Source: Batillaria attramentaria
Lineage: Eukaryota > Mollusca > Gastropoda > Batillariidae
Reading direction: 5' to 3'
DNA: 64,000 nt
Assembly (NCBI GenBank): GCA_018292915.2
Contig: JACVVK020000452.1
Span: forward strand, 233,501 to 297,500
The position numbers and the translations under genes were made by a program. Under the pieces are notes generated by a model. It was not told the origin of the DNA, did no database searches, and worked only from the letters and a program-made list of their open reading frames with translations. Within the stretch, counting starts at the first letter, position 1, and each line of letters begins with the position of its first letter. Positions 24,182 to 35,795 of the stretch are shown one piece after another.

Positions 24182-24241
24182 ATGGCGGAGACTTTCTCGG
24201 GCTTTTACCAGTCAACATTTATTCACTACGACTGTCCTGAG
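24182..24241 (+). CDS. Candidate first coding exon (20 codons)
   Basis: ATG in the context GTCAAGATGGCGGAGAC, followed by 20 codons (MAETFSGFYQSTFIHYDCPE) and a consensus donor GAG|GTAAGT (24242-24247), phase 0. CAAGATGGCGG resembles many metazoan first exons and a YY1 site overlapping a start codon. The upstream 120 bp is GC-richer than the surroundings. I do not recognise the protein and found no convincing downstream exon before the microsatellites at 24.3 and 25.1 kb. The next exon could be beyond the SSRs or outside the window. Supported by start and donor context only. Confidence 0.4.
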
Positions 24242-24296
24242 GTAAGTCACATGTCTGAAATACACTCGTCTTTTCATCGTAGTAAGTTGGGTTGTG

Positions 24297-24400
24297 TTGT
24301 TGTTGTTTTTTTTGTTTTTTTTGGGTTTTTTTTTTGGGGGGGGGGGAGCGGGGGGGGGGAGCGGAGGGGGGGGGAGCCGGGGGGGGGGGGGGGACGGGTG
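24297..24400. repeat. T-run and G-run block
   Basis: (GTT)n, T runs, then ~70 bp of G runs broken by AGC and GGA. The 67-139 codon frames across it are homopolymer read-through. Confidence 0.9.
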
Positions 24401-24924
24401 CAGCGTCTCCTGCATCTCCTAGGTTTATCCTGTCCCGTAGACCAGTTTGCGTTATTTGTCCAACGTTACATTTTTGTTTTGTTTTGTTTTCTTTCACGTA
24501 GTGCAGGCACACTAGCCGCGAATTAGTCTTTGTTGCTGGCGCGGCGTTAAGCCCTACAAACTCACTCACTCACTCCACTCACCCTTTAAGCTATCGGGAT
24601 GTGGCGGACTGGACAACTGAAGTTAAAGGCCTAGGGCATGTATAAATGGTGCAACAATGGTGCAAAACAAAACAAAAAATTCGATGCGCACAAACAGAAA
24701 GGAGAAAAAAACAATTAATACATGTACACGGGCTGCAGCAGAACGAACAAAAATCTCGCTACCAGTAACACCTAAACTGACAATGTCTTGGATTTCGGTT
24801 TTCTGGTTTGAAAGAAAGGGGTCGTTTACTCAAGAGAAAACGAATTTTACTAACACATTTCTGCAATGCAAAACACTTGAGCATTGCTCATGTTTCATTT
24901 ACCCGAGAGCAACTGTCGTTGAAA
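24401..24924. other. Unique stretch
   Basis: Nothing recognised. Includes CACTCACTCACTC near 24560. Confidence 0.4.
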
Positions 24925-25003
24925 GTTTTAATAATAATATAATAATATTAATAGGGCGCCTATCCCCGGGGAACGAGCTCTAGGCGCCTTACATTCTAAA
25001 ACC
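24925..25003 (-). repeat. Repeat L 3'-end module, (ATT)n-tailed
   Basis: Minus strand reads GGCGCCTAGAGCTCGTTCCC...GGGGATAGGCGCC then ATTAATATTATTATATT. The GGCGCCTA/TAGGCGCC stem followed by an ATT tail parallels the SINE-B end. Confidence 0.55.
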
Positions 25004-25075
25004 GAAGTTAAAAAAAAATACAAAACAACCATTCACTCCGTGTACACTACGTAAAAACAACTAAAAAAGTAAAAG

Positions 25076-25077
<2 letters not shown>

Positions 25078-25138
<61 letters not shown>
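25078..25138. repeat. AC microsatellite
   Basis: About 30 AC units. Confidence 0.97.
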
Positions 25139-25140
<2 letters not shown>

Positions 25141-26400
25141 CACGACTGAGTAGAAATGATAAGTTTTGACTCGAATGAGCGGCAGGATAAACACCACCGC
25201 CGTCTTGCTTCACCCCCGTCCTCTAACACGTGTCCAACTAGACTATGACTCAGATGTAAGGCGTAAAATGTACTTTTTTCGTTTTGAATGCCAGCACCAC
25301 AAAATGAAACGATAAAGCTCTATACGCTTCATCTTGAGCTAGAGCTAAAGTTTAGCCGTGCATAACATCCGTGCATAACATCCGGGAACTCGATCTTTTC
25401 ACATGACTGAAATCCGGACAGGTACATATAGGTTAGTTTCTAAGATAAGAAGTCGTTGCATACAAAATATCGACAATTGCTGCATTCAAAATAATTAAAA
25501 AAAAAATCATATTTGAATGTCGGATCTCACTTTGCTTGAAAAATGCTGAGGGGGGGAGGGGGGGGGGGAGATGAGAGTGTGGGGAGTAAAAAGTGGGGGA
25601 GAGGTGGAGGTGGAGGCAGGGGAGGGGTGGGTGAGTTTCAGGACGAGGGGTTGCGGAAGGTGGTGTTGGGGGGGGGGGGGGGATGAGAAGAAAAATCATT
25701 AACATAATCAATCCTATACATCTTTGGGATGATGTTCTTACTGGACCGTTGCAAACTAAAATTCCTAACACATGACGATAATTGCGTCTCAGCACCAAAG
25801 GAGCATACTCTGATTCTTGTTCTATCCTGCTTTCGAAAAAGTTAGTGGTTTGTGAGTTAATTTTGAACCTGCACATTTCCCTCAAACTGAAAAACGAAAA
25901 CCTACGACACACTTTGACCACACAGCAGATAAACTCAAAGGCGCTGAAGTACAGTCAGTAAGCAAGACTGCTAATCTGTTTTTGTCGTCCACAAGTACAC
26001 AACCACCATCAGAATTACTGAACTTGTGTCAACAACTCGCGAATACTAAAGCGCGTGGCCTTCCTCCGTACGGAAACACTCTTGCTCTCCAAGTTTCTTT
26101 GCTCTCGCGCGAAAAACAAGTTTGTTGTTCAAATAAGGACAGAGGCGTACGAGACAACCAAGGTACGCATATATGGCGGGCCCTGTCTTTTTTTGAGAGC
26201 ACATAAGGTCGTTGACATGATTACAGGACACTGCATCTGTGGATTTTTTTTTTTTCTCCACTGGTTTAAGAGTAAACCTAGACAGTCAGACACTCCGCGG
26301 TGTCACATCGGTCTCTCTGCGTCTGATACACTCGATCTCAACCTTCCACAGAAGTCAATGACCAGATAGTGCTTCACCAAGTTGTTTTCAGTTTCCAGTT
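25139..26400. other. Unique stretch with G/A-rich block
   Basis: G/A-rich at 25545-25683. The 162-codon minus frame (25921-25433) crosses that block. An AAG/GTACGC donor-like site at 26161 follows a 20-codon frame (KFLCSRAKNKFVV...), but the acceptor side is poor, so no exon is called. Confidence 0.35.
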
Positions 26401-26650
26401 ACCCCCCCCCCCCCCTGTCATTCCTCGCGCACCCCTCCCTTCCAAGCATGCACACCCTCAACCAGTCTCCCAAACTGACCAGCAACACATCGGTTTCAGT
26501 GCAAGAATACTTTATCCACATTAACACCTGAAACCTCCTCCCTCTTTACTTGCTCCTCCCTCCCTCCCTCCCCCCCCCCCCCCCCCCACACCACACACAC
26601 CTCCACCCCGTCACTCACTCAATCGAAAAATACCCCCCCCCCCCCCCCTA
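26401..26650. repeat. C-homopolymer-rich block
   Basis: C runs at 26402-26416, 26570-26587 and 26634-26648 with CCCT repeats between. Confidence 0.85.
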
Positions 26651-27463
26651 CCCGTCACATCCCTACGTCTGACGACCTGAACAAATCTACCAATGTTTAA
26701 GTTCAAGTTATCTCCAACATCAGCATCGCACTGACAAATGATCGACTTGTTCTCCAATTCACCTCTCAACGCTTTCTTTGCAAATAACTCCTGCAAAGGT
26801 GTACGACCTCCCTGAATGTGACCGCAGTACGTGGTTCCGTGCGTTCAGAGGGGCGTTTTCATTGGTCAGAATGCACGGAGTTCCTGAGTCGTCGGAGATT
26901 ATAGATCCATACAATCATGTGACACCAGGGTCAGCGAAGTGTATGCACGTGTAAAGGTGAACGGCCTTGCATATGTGTGTCAGCGTGCCACTAAGGCGAT
27001 GCCATGCGTCTGTCAACCGATTTCTTTTTTTTTTTATCATTTCAAAACTGCTGGTTGAATGTTTGATAGGATAATCACCTAGCAATGTTTAAACAGAGAA
27101 AAGGGCGGTACTGGTGATATCTCCTGCGTACTTGAATCTCGATATGAAACAGCGACGCCGCAGTATGTGCTAACCGACCTTTCTTTGCGTCGCGTCCATG
27201 GATGCACCCGTGTAAAGTTCATAGGATGAGAGAGTTTTAAAAATGCGAAGGAGAGAGTTCAATGTTTGCTGGTCGTTCTAAGAATTCGGGGCACCTTCCA
27301 CGTTTCAAGATCGGGGCGTGTTCTATTTATCGGCTGTAGATAGATTTGCTGCCTGTCCAGAACAGTAGCTTCTGTAGGGTTACCAAACTGCCTGATTGTA
27401 TACCTGGACTATGATCTGCTTGTTTTACAGTGCCATCACAGTTGTGGATACATCAAATGAGAG
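26651..27463. other. Unique stretch
   Basis: Nothing recognised. Confidence 0.4.
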
Positions 27464-27630
27464 GGTGGGTGGGTGGGTGTTTGGAGAGTTTAACGTCGTT
27501 TTCCACCGCGTATGGGTGATATCAAAGACGGGGCAATGAGAAAAAGCCAGCACAAATATGTGGCCCCAGCCGGGATTCGAACTCACGACCCGAGCATTTG
27601 GAGTCCAACGCTATACCATTGCTATTCCCC
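27464..27630 (-). mobile_element. SINE-A, full length
   Basis: Body and B-box (GGATTCGAACTCACGACCC) intact; the extreme head is altered (GCTATTCCCCC). Repeat K starts directly next to it. Confidence 0.85.
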
Positions 27631-27633
27631 CTG

Positions 27634-27745
27634 ACTGGACTGAATTGTGTTCAGCTGGACTGTTCGCCTGTTCCCTTAGGATAGCCTGCTACCCCTTCCC
27701 TCATTTCTGCCCGATAGGGTCGATCGTCTCCTATCTACTGCCTAC
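27634..27745 (+). repeat. Dispersed repeat K, copy 2
   Basis: Matches 11834-11975 over ~100 bp, including GTTCAGCTGGACTGTTCGCC. Confidence 0.55.
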
Positions 27746-27887
27746 CAACAGTTCGATTTCTTCTATGATTATTACAGATCACAAACTTGTCAACGGTCGC
27801 AGTGCCCACATAAGGTATCACTTCATTATGTGCAGCCGAAGAGTTTCGCGACATCTCCTTCCCCGCCTTCCCCTCCCCTTCCCGACT

Positions 27888-27975
27888 CCCCCCCCCCCCC
27901 ACACCACACACACACTGACACACACAAACACAGAGAGCGAGAGAAAGGGATACACCACACACCACACACACACAC

Positions 27976-28026
<51 letters not shown>

Positions 28027-28050
28027 CGAGAGAAAGGGATATACACACAC
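27888..28050. repeat. CA microsatellite block with duplicated flank
   Basis: C run, short CA arrays, GAGAGAAAGGGATA(CA) at 27939-27953, long (CA)n, then GAGAGAAAGGGATATACACA again at 28028-28047. The GAGAAAGGGATA motif brackets the array. Confidence 0.9.
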
Positions 28051-28558
28051 AGAATATCATCCGTGGGGAAACAACCTGAGCATTGCACGATTTTCTGTAT
28101 GTTTTGAACTGTTTGTTCCTTTGCTCGTTGTCGTCAAATCCTGATCATATGCATCCGTCCAGCAGGTGCTCTTCATAGGTCAACATGCTTACACACTATC
28201 ATGTAAGTGTCCGTAATGAACAAGACAAGACTATTGGCGGTATTGCTTTCAGGGTTCACTGTAAATGAAACGCACACAGCCGACGTCTATAGACAATGGA
28301 TCCATTGAAAAAGTGTTGAAACTACACTCATAAAAAGCTGGACATCGTCCAAGTTCCCAGGCCGCCTCTAACACCTGTAACCACACACCACTGGCGGCTC
28401 CAGGGAGTGGGGGGAGGGGGGAGGGGCAGTCTAGAGTGTTGTTTGCGTCTTTCTCTTTGTTTTTGATTCTTGTCTCGGTATGCATTTGATTCTGTCTGTG
28501 TGCATCATGAGTTCGTTGCACTGCCAAACTGTATGTAAGCCGAGGGGATGTAAATTGC

Positions 28559-28561
<3 letters not shown>
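28051..28561. other. Unique stretch
   Basis: Nothing recognised. Confidence 0.4.
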
Positions 28562-28627
<66 letters not shown>

Positions 28628-28752
28628 TAGCGCAGCGAGTCCTTGCAAGTTGGAGAACAGCGCTCTATAAAAGCTATGTATTATTATTATTTATGCTATG
28701 TATCGTGTTTATGCATTTCGTCGTCGTCGTTGTTGTTGTTGTTGTTGTTGTT
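28562..28752. repeat. GT and GTC/GTT microsatellites
   Basis: (GT)31 at 28562-28624, (ATT)n near 28681 and (GTC)(GTT)n at 28718-28752. Confidence 0.95.
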
Positions 28753-29368
28753 TAGGGAGTTTTGATGTATGTTTTAGAGGCTGTTGTTCTTCATCTTCTT
28801 AACGTCCCTCCTTTTTTGATCGATACATTTCCAACTGTAATTTTCAACCCTTCCAAAGTTAGAAAAAAAAAAAAAACTTTGAAAGTGCGCTCCACCCTCC
28901 AAAGATTCTTTTTGCACAAACCTATTATCAAATCTACTCTGTTTAATCTTCCAGCAGCATGCTCTCAGACTAAGACCTCAAAACTAGGACTGCCCTTTCT
29001 GACAACCTCCCCCCCCCCCTTTTTTTTTTTTTTTTTGAGAAACATTGAATCCGCCCCTGATTTTCCCAAAGGGTCTCAGTTTTCAGGGACAGCGGTAACT
29101 ACAGTCTTAGCGTGACTACGATGGCACGGTATGCTGTCAAAGCATATAACCACAGGTTGCGGTGAAAAGGTTGGCAGAAAGAAAAAAAAAAAAAAACTTG
29201 TGACTTGGCGTACACGAACTACTCTATGTTTAAGAGAATGCAGGACAGTACAGCCGAGTTGTCAAGAGCTAGTATGGAAATTCCCCTCTTGTTTGTACTT
29301 TTTATAACTTTGAATTTTTTACTGGCGGTTTCTCCGCTCACAAATTATTTGGAGCTGTCCTGGTGCCG
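28753..29368. other. Unique stretch with homopolymers
   Basis: A14 near 28862, C/T run near 29008-29036 and A14 near 29181. No gene recognised. Confidence 0.4.
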
Positions 29369-29930
29369 GGTGGGTGGGTGTTTGGGGATATTAACGTCCT
29401 TCTCCTCGACGTACTCCGGGGCGGTCGGTGGTCTAATGGTTAAGGGGCTTCCCCACCAGTGCGAGAGCTAGAGGGCAGGTTCCAGTCCCACTCGGGGCAA
29501 AGAAATTTTCCTTCTCGTACGTGGCGCCGACCGCCGGGGGTTCTCTCCGGGTACTCCGGCTTCCTTCCCCCCCCCCTCTGCTTTGGAAATGTTCAGCCCA
29601 CAAATGTGAAAATAATGCAATTCTAAATTCCGAAATTTAAATAGCTGAGCTGACCCTTCGCACCACGTGATTGTAATGTGTTCATGTCCAGTGTGTGAGA
29701 GAATGCGTGTGATTCACGTGAGCGTGCGTGTTGGGTTCAGTTCGCGGCGCTTTGAGCCGATTCAAGAAATTGGGTAACGCGCCTGTACCATACTCATTAT
29801 TATTATTATTATTATGTACTGATGGGTGATATCAAAGACGGTGTAACGAGAAAAAGGCCCCAGTCGGGATTCAAATACGACACGAGCGTTGAAAGTCCAA
29901 CGCTGGACCATTCGACTGTCACTGGTCCCC
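29369..29930 (-). mobile_element. SINE-A split by a SINE-B insertion
   Basis: 29369-29415 carries the tail GGTGGGTGTTTGGGG and TTAACGTCC. 29816-29930 carries GGGTGATATCAAAGACGG and the head with TCGGGATTCAAATACGAC. Removing 29416-29815 plus one GTACT copy rejoins a normal SINE-A body. Confidence 0.9.
29416..29815 (+). mobile_element. SINE-B, full length, nested in SINE-A
   Basis: 400 bp. Head GGGCGGTCGGTGGTCTAATG, B-box-like GGTTCCAGTCCCACTCGGGG, body GGGTTCTCTCCGGGTACTCC..., CCTTCGCACCACGTGATTG, terminal hairpin GGCGCTTTGAGCC...AACGCGCC and (ATT)n tail. GTACT flanks it at 29411-29415 and 29816-29820. Confidence 0.92.
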
Positions 29931-31370
29931 TGTTTCGGTGGCGTCTGGCACCAAACCACTTACACTCCTCATCATGCACACTCATACCCTAACAAAAGCT
30001 GTCTTCAGGAGCAAAACATGCCAAAAAGCACAACGCGTGCCATAGTCACGCCACACGGCTAACTAGGAGAGCTTCATAGTCACGCCACACGGCTTGATTG
30101 AAGTTTTCGTTCGTCTGTGTATTGCACGTAGAGCTGTACTGTCCTAAATCTAGACCATTTCCAGCGTACAGGCGTACGTACTCACTAGTACAACTGTTCC
30201 TAAACATAACTTGTCTTCTAGTTCTATGATTATGCCTAGGAATGGTGGATGGTGGTCACTTAATCCTGGAGTTTCGAAAACGGGTCGATTTGCTTTCCCA
30301 TTGCCACAAGCAAGGTCATGTTTCTTCCCAAACTCCATTCTCAAGTACACATTTAATTTGGCGACTACCGGTTACATGAAAGACACACCCCCCGCCCGCC
30401 AAGCAGGGCCCTTTCGAGAGGAGGACTATGCAAGCTATTGAAGAGAAATATCTTGGTTACTCAAGCTCCTGTGTTTGCGCACTTCCTGGGAGAGCACTGG
30501 GTGGAGACTTAATCTGCAATTTGCTTTCACTTTTTCAAGGCCGCGAACGACCATTTCTAGCAGTCTGCCCCCCAAGATCGAAAACTGGGGAGAGCACCCC
30601 CTTTGAGAGAAATTGAGGAGTGCGTAAGGGGAACTGATTAAAGGCACGTATTTCCACACAACTAGGCCGACAGATCACTGTGAGTTGTTACGGGGATGTC
30701 TTAGACACTTGCCAAGTCACAACCTCTCACAGGCTAGTACTGAGTCAACGAGGCTAAATGGTGAGCGAAAAGCAAGGCGACTGTTGTACCGTTGCTGTCA
30801 CTCTTTTACCAGCAGAGCTTCGGAAGGCTTCATTTGAAGTTCGTACGGCCAACAAACGTCAGTGTGTTGCATTCAGAACTCTACATTCAGAACTCTACCT
30901 ATCATTATCATTACGTGTATATATAAGATTATTTTGGGCGTACAAGTGCACTGTAAATATGAATATATGTATTTGTTCCCCCCTGAGCATTATCATAAGC
31001 CGTGCTTGTTTGTGCTCATTAACTGTTCACGTGTACGACTTGTATTGCAATAAGCCTGTTTAAACCAAGAGAGAATTCTGTTTCCTAGAACCGGTTGACT
31101 CTGTATTTGGAACACTGTACATACACGCGTCTGGTTATCTAGTTTTGACGACTTCCAACCTTCAAGGCCACCAGATCGTCGCGCAACTGACTGATAGTGG
31201 AAAGCCAAGGCGAAGGGTGTTGCATAAAATTGTATGGACACTTAGGTAGCTGAGATATGCATTGACGGGGGAAAGCGTTATCTGTGTTGGGTGTTGTATC
31301 CACAATGTTCTCAGTGTAAGCCGTTTGTTAGTCTTTGTCTTTTGACGGGTAGGGGTTGTTCTTTTTTTTT
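29931..31370. other. Unique stretch with a repeat F remnant
   Basis: CATAGTCACGCCACACGGCT occurs twice (30039-30058 and 30074-30093). 30126-30220 resembles repeat F (minus). CATTCAGAACTCTAC is duplicated at 30870-30899. No gene recognised. Confidence 0.4.
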
Positions 31371-31412
31371 TTGGGGGGGGGGGTGGCGGGGGGCCGGGGG
31401 GGGGGGGGAGTG
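31361..31412. repeat. T-run / G-run block
   Basis: T10 followed by G runs broken by T and CC. Confidence 0.9.
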
Positions 31413-31548
31413 TGCACGCAGACTTATCCCGCCGGGGAGATATTGACATGTTGTTAGCGAATCATAAGTAGTCGTTGAAGATAAGAGATTCCGAGCTTGC
31501 GTTTTCCGTCGGGGACATATTATATTTTATCGGTCATAGGCGGAGTGG

Positions 31549-31633
31549 TTCTCTCTCTCTCTCTCTCTCTCGTTTATATGTATTGTAGCAACGACAAGTT
31601 CTAAAATCGACCGTTTACCGTCATCAGATAAAG

Positions 31634-31671
<38 letters not shown>
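31549..31671 (+). repeat. Repeat H module copy 2 between TC arrays
   Basis: (TC)n 31549-31571, module 31573-31635 (TGTAGCAACGACAAGTTCTA...ATCAGATAAAGAA), then (TC)n 31636-31671. Confidence 0.7.
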
Positions 31672-31676
<5 letters not shown>

Positions 31677-31871
31677 AACGTTATGCCTAACAAGTTCAGG
31701 GGGAGGAGGAGGGGGGGCTGCGGGCCACTGCAGCCGGCATAGCCTCAGTTCATGTTCGTGTTTCGAAAAAAAAAAAACTATGGGCACAGTTAGCTTTCGT
31801 GTAGCGCCTTGTTTGAATAAACCTTTGATCAAAGGAACGTAACCTGTACATGCGTCTACAAATCATACTGA

Positions 31872-31875
<4 letters not shown>

Positions 31876-31948
<73 letters not shown>
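31876..31948. repeat. CA microsatellite
   Basis: About 36 CA units. Confidence 0.97.
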
Positions 31949-31949
<1 letters not shown>

Positions 31950-32266
31950 CACTCTGACAAACAGCCAGACAGACAGAGGGGACGCGGTCTGCAAAAAAGC
32001 GACTGATTGAGCAGTGGGGGACCTGACTTAACGGATACGCACAGAAGCCCCAAGCGTGAGACATGACCACTTGCTCACCGCGACTGGGTGACATAAGTAC
32101 TCAACGCACCCTTCTCCAGCCGGGTGATAATGCTAATATTCCCGGGTATTATACACCCCGCAAGCCGGCAAGCGAGACACACTGTTCTCACCGGTCATAA
32201 CATTACGCAGCGAGCACGAATCGTACGCCTCGGCTGAGACGTGTCAATAAGGAGTGTCACGTTTTG

Positions 32267-32270
<4 letters not shown>
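31949..32270. other. Unique stretch
   Basis: Nothing recognised. Confidence 0.4.
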
Positions 32271-32340
<70 letters not shown>

Positions 32341-32399
32341 GACAGACAGACAGGGAGAGAAGTTGTGAGAGAGAGAGAGAGAAGAAGAAGAAGAAGAAG
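32271..32399. repeat. CA/GACA/GA/AGA microsatellite
   Basis: (CA)33, (GACA)4, (GA)n and (AGA)6 in succession. Confidence 0.95.
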
Positions 32400-32850
32400 C
32401 ACGGTTTCAAGGTGCAGAAAGCAACTAACATTATACAACAAAATTAATGTGAAAACGGCCATATTAACAAAAACCCGCCAAAGAAAATTCGTTCACTGGT
32501 TTCTCAATCTGCTCTTCCAGTGTGGGCGAGAACGGACTCACATCTATGCATTATGCAGTCAATGTGAAGTCAGAGAAGTTTGCACAACAAGAACTATCTC
32601 AATCATGGAACTCTCGTGCAAAGAAGTGCAGAGAAAGCTAGATGACACTTTTCTTACCTCTGTGAGAGGAAAAGTCCGAGATCGGAGTCGTTGCATTTCG
32701 ACAAGTCGAACGGACTGACAGACAGCGAAGGGGAGACGGGAGAAAGTGGAACTTGGTGCTGCGTGATCAGCATGGTTGTAGGTTCGAGTCTCTGCTCGCT
32801 TTCCTTGAAACTAATCGATGGATTTGAGCGATGTTTGCTCTTGCTGTAAT
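32400..32850. other. Open but unassigned stretch
   Basis: A ~70-codon frame downstream of CTTCCAG (32513-32519) includes ALCSQCEVREVC. No family or donor supports it. A B-box-like GGTTCGAGTCTC at 32782-32793 lacks a matching A-box. Confidence 0.3.
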
Positions 32851-33190
32851 TACACAAGTGTCCTTTACGGACGAAAAGCTGCGTTTCTGTACGATCTGTT
32901 CTCTCTCTGCTATATTTTGTCCTTACACAAGTGTCCGTTACGGACGAAAAGCTGCGTTTCTGTACGATCTGTTCTCTCTCTGCTATATTTTGTCCTTACA
33001 CAAGTGTCCGTTACGGACGAAAAGCTGCGTTTCTGTACGATCTGTTCTCTCTCTGCTATTTTGTCCTTTCCTTGCGACAGAGAGGGCTGAATTTGTGCAA
33101 TGACTGCTATACTGCAACTTCACAAGTGTCTTTTTACAGAAGAAATGCTGCGTCTTCTGAAATATCTTTTTGCTCTCTTTGTGTCACCGT
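32851..33190 (+). repeat. 73-bp tandem repeat, three copies plus a distant fourth
   Basis: Near-identical 73-bp units start at 32851, 32924 and 32997 (TACACAAGTGTCCGTTACGG...). A degenerate unit begins at ~33119 (TTCACAAGTGTC...GAAATGCTGCG). The period is not a multiple of three, so one unit is read in all three frames; no stop occurs, which gives long but meaningless frames. Confidence 0.9.
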
Positions 33191-34490
33191 TGTGTGTCGA
33201 GCTGTTTTATCTCGTTCAGCGACTGGATCTGTATACTCTTTTCTCTTCCTCGCAATACAGGGTGTCTGCTAAAAAAAAATAACTTTCTATCACACTCCTC
33301 CTCCCCTGTTGTAAATTCTTTCTCCGTCGTTCGAATTTAATCGAAGAAGTACGCTGTCACCGTCTATTCAATTATTTCGACCCACGCGCAGTCTCACAGA
33401 GAATGACTGAACAGACAATTGCTTGCTTGGGTGCAAGGCTGATGATTACCGAATATGGAGCACGTACAGTACGGAGTCAGGTAGCTGAGTGCCGTGTCAG
33501 GCCAGGTTTAATTACGGGCGGAATGTTGCCACCAAAACTTGACGACAGAAAAGCTGACGACAGGCAGATCGCAGTTAAAAAAGAACAACAACAAAAAAAA
33601 TGTCTGCAGCAGGCGATAGACGGAAATGTTTCAACACCAGTTCGGCCTAGCGGCGTGGACACATGAGTGGTGACGCAACAAGTCGTCAATGGTCAGACTT
33701 GAAGATGGCTCCACCGCTAGTGGTGAAAATAGTTTGACTTCAGGACTGTGGCTGAAGGACTGACGTCACATCGGTTGTGTTCTAGAACCAATGGCTAATT
33801 TCTAGGACATCTTGTGGATTTGCAGCCAAAACGCATAAAGTTCAGTCGCTGGTATGGAACATCCGGTACACTTGAAAAAGAAATGTTTTCTTGGAAAGTC
33901 TGCTAGTGGAAGATCAAGAAATGTGACTGTAGAGATGTAAAAACCGATGACACGTTGACCAAAAACCAAAACTCTAGCAGAAGATGTTCCGGAGAAGAAC
34001 AGCCGATTCCAAATTCAGCCTCGAAGACAAGTGATTCAGCACAGCTGAGAAGTCAAAGCAATGGGATGTCACAGATTCGAAGACAATGAAGCAAGCACAA
34101 CGTGGACGCAAAAGGCTGAGAGATGTCACACGACCAAGGGACGATATGCTGAATAACGATGACGAGCTCTATACCGCTGATGACTTCACCAACACGGCCA
34201 AGACCGACTGACACCGCGTTGCATCTGCAGCGTCAGCTGTCGCGTGTCTCGGGTTACAGACCCGTCCTCCCCGAGTCCGTCCAGTACCCTGTCTGTGTAG
34301 TTCCAGCAGAACCCTCCCACCCCCCGGGGGCTCGACGCTGTGGGTCAAGCCCTGTCTCTCACGCTCTGACCGAGATAACGGGGCGAAGGATAACAAGATG
34401 ATCTTGTCATGCAAGAGCACGGTGCGCCCATCAGCTGAGAGTCCTCGTAACGTAGATATATTGGCATGTAGCTGACGAAGGCACTCACTC
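33191..34490. other. Unique stretch
   Basis: Short frames of 60-113 codons without family resemblance. No repeat relative found. Confidence 0.4.
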
Positions 34491-35332
34491 ACACACACAC
34501 ACACACACACGGGCGGTGCTCGCTGGAGTTGGAGGTAGGCCTAGCAAGGGTAGGGGGCGGGGTGGAGCGGTTAGTTAGCTTCGAACGCCTGTCACCCCTC
34601 CTTCCTTCCTGGTGTCCTGTGCAAGGTAGGTATCGGTCAGTCGCAACCACCATCCAGAGTAGGGCGAAACTCTTGTAGTGAGCACAGAGTCCTTCAATGC
34701 AGAGAAACGCCACAGAACCCGTCAGAGGAAGAGGTTATCCGGCACAATATGACAACTTCTGTCTGGGGGGGCTTTAAAAGTCTCCAAAAGGGGGGAGGGG
34801 GACCGGGTAAACCGCTGCGGGCGAACACCCCACTACCTGGTACAGGCTCTCGGCAGTATAGAAGAACCACCCTTTCGGGCGAGCGAGCGGCTACGCTATA
34901 ATGTACCCCCGTACACTCACTACTGCTACCGTCGAGGCGTTCTCGTTCTCCTCAACGGTGGAGCCGGGCGAGTGCTCGCGACAATTGAAAAAAGAGCGAG
35001 ATGACTGGTAGATAACGCTGTCAATAGTGCTTAAGGGACGCCTAGCTTCGCTCGAGATATGGTCGTGGTGGGAGAATCAGTGAATGACTCAGCTGAGCTG
35101 AGCCGATATCTGTGCAGGAGATTATTCAAGTGTATAGTTCAGTCAGTCCAGTCGGTCGGTAATGGTGGGGTGGGGGGTGGGGGGGGATGGGGGGGGGGGA
35201 GGGAGGGGTATACAGGGTTGACAGGACATGGAGGAGATCTGTCCGCTTCATCATTGCATCGTGGGGTTTTAAATGTCCTGGTCGCTTGTTAAGTTCGACT
35301 GTACTCACTGATAATGTACGACTCTTGTGCGT
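34491..35332. other. Unique stretch with short CA and G-rich runs
   Basis: (CA)10 at 34491-34510 and a G-rich run at 35164-35208. Otherwise nothing recognised. Confidence 0.4.
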
Positions 35333-35337
35333 GTGTT

Positions 35338-35406
<69 letters not shown>

Positions 35407-35423
35407 TGCGCGCGCGCGCGCGC
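35333..35423. repeat. GT array ending in GC array
   Basis: (GT)n 35338-35399, then (GC)8 near 35408-35423. Strictly alternating purine-pyrimidine. Confidence 0.95.
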
Positions 35424-35795
35424 ACTGCATTTCTGTAATGGATTTTTATCCGCAACATTAACTGAAGCCGGAAACATAAAAAGGCGCACCTCAGCCTCCG
35501 GTCAACTTCAAGGGAAACGATGAACGTAAGCGGACATGTTTCTTATTTTGATTTAAAAAAAGGCTGTTGCACAATCGTTTTCAACAACAACACACACCAC
35601 ACACACACACACACAGAGTACCCCTTTCAGTGTTTAGTGTCAACCCTCTTTAAACTATAAAAGTACTGCATCAGTCAAGTTCAGCTGTTGGTTTAAACAG
35701 GTTTATTGCAATACAGTTTGTGCCAAGTAAACAAAACAATTACTGAGCATGAACAAGCATCGCTTATAATAATGCTCAGTGGTGGAACAAGTGCA

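Noticed and set aside
25433..25921. 162-codon minus-strand frame
   Set aside because: Its centre is the G/A-rich block giving a P-rich peptide; the ends do not resemble a protein family.
26055..26369. Possible exon KFLCSRAKNKFVV... ending at AAG|GTACGC
   Set aside because: Donor is acceptable but the acceptor is weak and there is no family; could not be tied to the candidate exon at 24.2 kb.
32400..32718. Frame with ALCSQCEVREVC, possible zinc-binding exon
   Set aside because: Only one CxxC-like pair, no donor, and an upstream CA/AGA array; not enough to call.
32757..32805. tRNA-like GGTTCGAGTC segment
   Set aside because: B-box alone; no A-box at correct spacing and no second copy.
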